DNA from: Phascolomyces articulosus | Lineage: Eukaryota; Mucoromycota; Mucoromycetes; Mucorales; Lichtheimiaceae | Direction of reading: 5' to 3' | DNA length: 64,000 nucleotides | Assembly: GCA_025677815.1 (NCBI GenBank) | Contig: JAIXMP010000044.1 | Location: 186,001-250,000 of the forward strand | In this document: positions 59,653 through 64,000 of the stretch, piece after piece | How positions within the stretch are numbered: position 1 is the first letter of the stretch | Layout: each line of letters begins with the position of its first letter | Position numbers and translations under genes: made by a program | The notes under the pieces: model-generated | Databases searched by the model: none | Seen by the model: the letters and a program-made list of their open reading frames with translations, nothing else | Told to the model about the DNA's origin: nothing

Positions 59653-62524
59653 ATGGATTTTTATAACGATAAACAAGATAAATCCTATGGACTTCAACTT
59701 GATTCAGAAATTGAAGCACGGCTCCAACCTCCAGAAGAACTACCAGAAGGAGTGAGATACGTTGCAGACACTCGACGTCAATCCATCAACCCATTGATAC
59801 CAAGTCGACGACCCTCTATTTCCGAGACAGAAGTTACGCGTTGTAATGTGCGAACGCGAGGCTATTTACCAATCGAAAATTATGGTATTATCGGAAACAT
59901 GCGAACGATCGCCATGTGCGGTACAGATGGCTCTATTGATTTTTGTTGCTATCCAAAATTTGATAGTCCATCGATTTTCTGCCGCATGTTAGACAAAGAT
60001 AAAGGGGGACACTTTTCTATTTCACCAACAAACCACACAAGTAATAAACAACAATATTTACCAAATGGTAACATCTTAACGACTCGTTTCTTATCTGATG
60101 AAGGTGTGGCACAGATTACGGATTATATGCATTTACCAGAACAAACACAACGGCGGGGTACAAAGCCGCTATTACCATGGATTATTCGGGTGGTGAATGT
60201 GATACGTGGTACAGTTGCATTTAATATGGAGTGTTATCCAGCTTTTAATTATGCCAGAGATGAGCATACGGTGATGCTCGAACCGTTTGGACAAAAAACA
60301 GGATCATCGGGCAATGGTTACTTGAGCAGTGAAAATGAAACCAATGCTCCCAAGCTTTATCCAGAAGATGATATATCTTACTACGTAGGAAGCCGTCGTG
60401 CCATTTTTAAATCAAAGTCTATGGATATGGATTTACGTTATGTTGTAAAATGTGGTGATTTTACTTGTCCGGCAGTGATCATGAAGGTGGACGAAAAGGC
60501 CATGGGCGCTGGGTTTAAAGGACCAGGTGTAACTGCAGAATTTGAATTACAAGAAACACAAGAAGTAACATTTATTTTTCGACAAGTACCTGAATCGCGT
60601 GTACCCGAACATGAAACCCATCTTCAAGCAAAAGAACGTAGAGCAAAAGATCCACCTCTCACTGCCAGTTTGGTAGATGCATTATTTCGACAAACTGCTA
60701 AATATTGGCAACGATGGATTAACCAAAGTACCTACAAAGGTCGGTGGAGAGAAAGTGTGATGAGAAGTGCATTGACACTTAAACTTCTTACTTATGAACC
60801 GGTATGTGATGAATGGATGTGGAAATTTGATTTTATTCTTGCTATGCCTATTTTTATGAATCTAATGATTTTATATATAGACTGGTGCTGTTGTTGCTGC
60901 ACCAACATTCAGTCTTCCAGAAGCTATTGGTGGAACAAGAAATTGGGATTATCGATTTGTATGGATCAGAGATAGTTCTTTCACAATATATGCATTCCTT
61001 CGATTAGGTCTTACAGAAGAAGCCCAAAGTTATATGAACTTTATCTCAGATCGTTGTAATGATTTGGTATAAAAAAAAGATTTGTTTTGGATACTGATAT
61101 GATTTAATATATTTCACTTTAAGCATATACTAATTTTTTTTTTTTTTTTTTTTTTTTTTTGCAATATTAGAATCCGGATGGATCATTGAATATTATGTAT
61201 AGGTAAAAAGCACATAGTGTCTTTTTTACTTTTTCATGAAATACATATGTTTAATTAATTTTCAATATTCAATTTTCCTTTACTCAAACAATATAGTATC
61301 GATGGTGTAAAAAAATTAGATGAATATGAATTGGATCATTTGGATGGATACCATGGATCACGACCGGTTCGTGTTGGCAATGGTGCTTATGATCATCTTC
61401 AATTGGATATTTACGGAGAATTGCTGGATGGCATATACCTCTATAATAAACATGGTCAACCTGTTTCATATGACATGTGGTGTTCTGTAAAACAGCTGGT
61501 CAATTTTGTGTGCGATAATTATAAACAACCTGATATGTCTATTTGGTAAATCACAAAAAAAAACGCTTATGTCAATATACTTGTATCTAACTTGTATATT
61601 CTGTAGGGAAGTACGTGGCCGAAAACAAAACTTTACTTATTCCCGTGTTATGTGTTGGGTAGCTGTGGATCGAGGTATAGTATAAAAATTTGAGATACAA
61701 TGATAATAAAGAACGATACTACGATAGATCCACTGAAAAAAAAACAATGTATAAAAAGGATTACGTTTATCGGAAAAACGCATGTTTCCATGCAAAGAGC
61801 GATATCGATGGCTTTCTATAAGGGATGAAATTTACGAAGAAATTATGGAAAAATGTTGGAATCCAAGATTACAAGTGTTTACTCAAGGTATTGAATCACC
61901 AAATGCTTTGGATTCAAGTGTACTTATCATGCCACTTGTGTTCTTTGTTGCACCCAATGATCCAAGGATGTTATCCACGATAAATAAGATATTATTGCCT
62001 CCAGAAAAAGGTAGTATAAAGAAGAAGATATTAATAATAATGATAAAGTTTCTGGATCAAGTATCATTTAGATTTACATTTTCATTTTGTGTATTCTCTC
62101 CCACTTAATTTATAGGTGGATTGGTAGCCAATAATTTAGTTTTCCGTTATAATTATTTGACTACAGATGATGGGGTGGGTGGATTAGAAGGAGCCTTTTC
62201 CATGTGTACCTTTTGGTTGGTAGAAGCTTTAACTCGAGCAGGAATGTATGATAAAAAGCTTTTGCAACGTGCAGTAGTGATGTTTGAAGAAATGGTTTCA
62301 TATGGTAATCATCTTGGATTGTTTTCTGAAGAAATTGCTCGATCTGGAGAAATGCTTGGTAATACACCACAAGCTTTTTCGCATTTATCCTTTATCAGTG
62401 GTAAGAATAAGGAAAGAATAATCTATATATTATTATTTGTTTTCATAATTAGCCATTATTTAAAAAAAATACTTTCTATATAGCCGCATTTAACCTTGAC
62501 CGAGTACTTGGAAAACGACATTAA
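59653..62524 (+). CDS. glycoside hydrolase family 15 protein (glucoamylase/trehalase type)
   Basis: Eight exons, 59653-60801, 60881-61066, 61171-61202, 61297-61545, 61607-61674, 61759-62010, 62116-62400 and 62484-62524, give 753 residues. GH15 enzymes invert the anomeric bond of alpha-glucosides. This bacterial-like branch includes mycobacterial trehalases and glucan 1,4-alpha-glucosidases. The N-terminal beta-sandwich holds [37 protein letters not shown] and [11 protein letters not shown]. The (alpha/alpha)6 barrel has [56 protein letters not shown] and [20 protein letters not shown], which should include both catalytic acids. The start at 59653 follows family length; an upstream in-frame region from 59473 has a membrane-like LLYLSFFISITIIIS but looks like leader. 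Without a signal peptide the enzyme would be cytosolic. Confidence 0.92.
61137..61160. repeat. poly-T tract in GH15 intron
   Basis: A run of about 24 T lies just upstream of the acceptor of exon 3, acting as an extended polypyrimidine tract in the sense strand. Confidence 0.9.
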
Positions 62525-63504
62525 AATAATATCATTTCACGTTTTTAATATATAAAATAAGAGAGGAATCATCTATTTTGAGACAGTTCAAGTATTTATA
62601 TATCAACTATTATGTGTAAGGAGAAGTGTACGTATGCTATTACCCTCTCTTATACAAAAATGCTATGAAAACGATAAGATTACTGTAAAAGGTATTTCGT
62701 AAGCATGCGTTTATTGTATATGCTATATAAGAGCTTCATATTTTTTTTTATATAAACTGTATATAGAGTATATTTAAAATTCAAGTAGAAAGATGCAGTA
62801 ATCAATGGTGATGAGAATTTTTTATAGGAGGGGGGGAGATCTTTATGAAAATAATCCCTTTCGCTTACCATATTTATATATTTTTGATACATCAAATTTA
62901 TAACAATAAGGTGAAATTATTTGCAATGAATAATTTACATGTAAAAAAAAAATATGTTTATATATGTAGATATTAAATATATGTAATGATAATGGACCGT
63001 GCACTTTATCATGATAATTATTAGTACATGGTGGTGACATTATTTTCATTACAAACAATGTAACCCTGATGGTTTAGTTGTCATGATAAGTAAATACTAA
63101 ATATTTACTATCTCTGTTGATTTGAAATAGTATCATTGCCCCTTATTATAGAACAGCCCGTCAAGTTACTCCTCAAATCATCATATTAAATGTTTTACTA
63201 CTACAGTAACAGATTATTACTCTCTCGTTATCTTATATTTCTCCTTCAACTAACCAACCTCCTTTCTGTCTCAAAGATAATACTGATTGTATTTTAATTC
63301 TATACTTCTCAAATAGCTCATTAAAACTTGTTATATAAATAAGAAATACTCTTCTTACTTCTCTTCTTCCATTTTTTTTTCTTTGTGACCCTTTCCGTTC
63401 ATTTTTTTTTTCTATTCACCTTTGTTCCATCTACAAGAAAACACCCCAATTCATTCTTTTCCAACCAATATATTTTATAAAACGACAAGACAACCACACG
63501 TAAA
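62525..63504. other. intergenic, promoter of the last gene
   Basis: About 1 kb without a gene. The last 200 bases before 63505 are rich in CTTCT and CCTTT pyrimidine tracts, as in the HADH promoter. Confidence 0.5.
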
Positions 63505-64000
63505 ATGAAATCTATTCGACTTGCTTTAATGAACAAAAAGTTTGATGATCAATATACTTTTGAACTTCATGGCTATGTAAATATCTATGTTTATATAAAT
63601 AAACACTGTATTTCTTTTCTTTGAACTATGACACTTTAATATACATATACTTCTAAAAGTCTGGTTTTATTAATCGATACATCTTATATATAACAGCTCA
63701 CATTACATGATTTTGAATCCACTTTATCGACCATTAATAGATCTGTAACCTATAATCCTCCTCCTGGTAATAAACTCGTTTGGATTGGAATATTATGGAC
63801 AGTTTGGATTTTTATTGCCATGGCTGTTTATACCCTATGGGCCAGTCTCGATCTGGTTTCTATTTTGATCACAATTCCAATCTTGATGTTTTTGGCAACT
63901 ATCATATTTCTTTGGCGACATCGTCATATTCGTTGCAAGGTATCTATTTTTTTCATTGTAATGGAGAAAAAAAATAATTGCTAACGAAAATAACAATTAT
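63505..64000 (+). CDS. partial membrane protein, 3' part outside window
   Basis: Two exons, 63505-63576 and 63697-63939, are joined in phase 0 and end at a GTATCT donor. The gene continues past the window. The visible 105 residues start MKSIRLALMNKKFDDQYTF. Two hydrophobic spans follow (LVWIGILWTVWIFIAMAVYT; LVSILITIPILMFLATIIFL), then a basic WRHRHIRCK that suits a cytosolic loop. I do not recognise the family. A PPPGNK stretch lies just before the first span. Confidence 0.6.

Overview
The window reads as nuclear DNA of an early-diverging filamentous fungus, most likely Mucoromycota (Mucorales-like). It is AT-rich. Its genes are split by many short GT-AG introns (about 45-120 nt, up to 17 exons per gene). 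Intergenic DNA carries poly-A/T, AAT, GA and TA tracts. It contains fungus-specific genes (DASH subunit Dad4, SFH5, a Sec34/COG3 gene, calcineurin B, an RCH1/SLC10A7-type transporter) and a protein family that I know from Mucoromycota genomes. No tRNA, rRNA, CRISPR or prokaryotic operon signal was seen. All exon limits were read by eye from splice sites and phase. The coding lengths of the intact models divide by three.

Layout: 1-1030 (-) DUF1479 oxygenase-like gene, cut by the window edge; 2017-3777 (-) HET-domain protein; 5802-6750 (-) unrecognised five-exon gene; 7048-8956 (-) DRG1/Rbg1 GTPase with a 9-nt microexon; 11849-12832 (-) low-complexity orphan; 15074-16199 (+) mitochondrial 3-hydroxyacyl-CoA dehydrogenase; 16280-18479 (-) ubiquitin-specific protease; 20041-20400 a MITE-like inverted repeat; 21161-25495 (+) COG3; 25938-29032 (+) CNNM/Mam3-type membrane protein; 29226-31347 (-) F-box/LRR pseudogene with three frame breaks; 31644-32025 (-) DAD4, a small three-exon gene.

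33134-35428 (-) is a Mucoromycota-type orphan gene. Its first exon is split by a 572-bp pogo/Tigger-like transposon remnant (34715-35286) flanked by TA duplications. Then follow 37823-38401 (+) an acidic orphan; 38813-39525 (-) calcineurin B; 40021-41390 (-) eroded coding remnants; 42332-43931 (+) SFH5-type CRAL-TRIO protein; 44352-45557 (-) SH3-domain membrane protein; 46849-47958 (-) mitochondrial ribosomal protein uL4m; 49116-51527 (-) RCH1/SLC10A7-like transporter; a 4.9-kb gene-free gap; 56466-59174 (+) DUF3176-like membrane glycoprotein; 59653-62524 (+) GH15 glucoamylase/trehalase-type enzyme; 63505 onward (+) a partial membrane protein.

Most genes are unrelated housekeeping functions (Golgi tethering, translation, fatty-acid oxidation, deubiquitination, kinetochore, calcium signalling). 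No gene cluster or new multi-gene system was found. The most interesting signal is the transposon inside exon 1 of the orphan gene: conceptual removal of the element and one TA copy restores the reading frame and a consensus splice donor.
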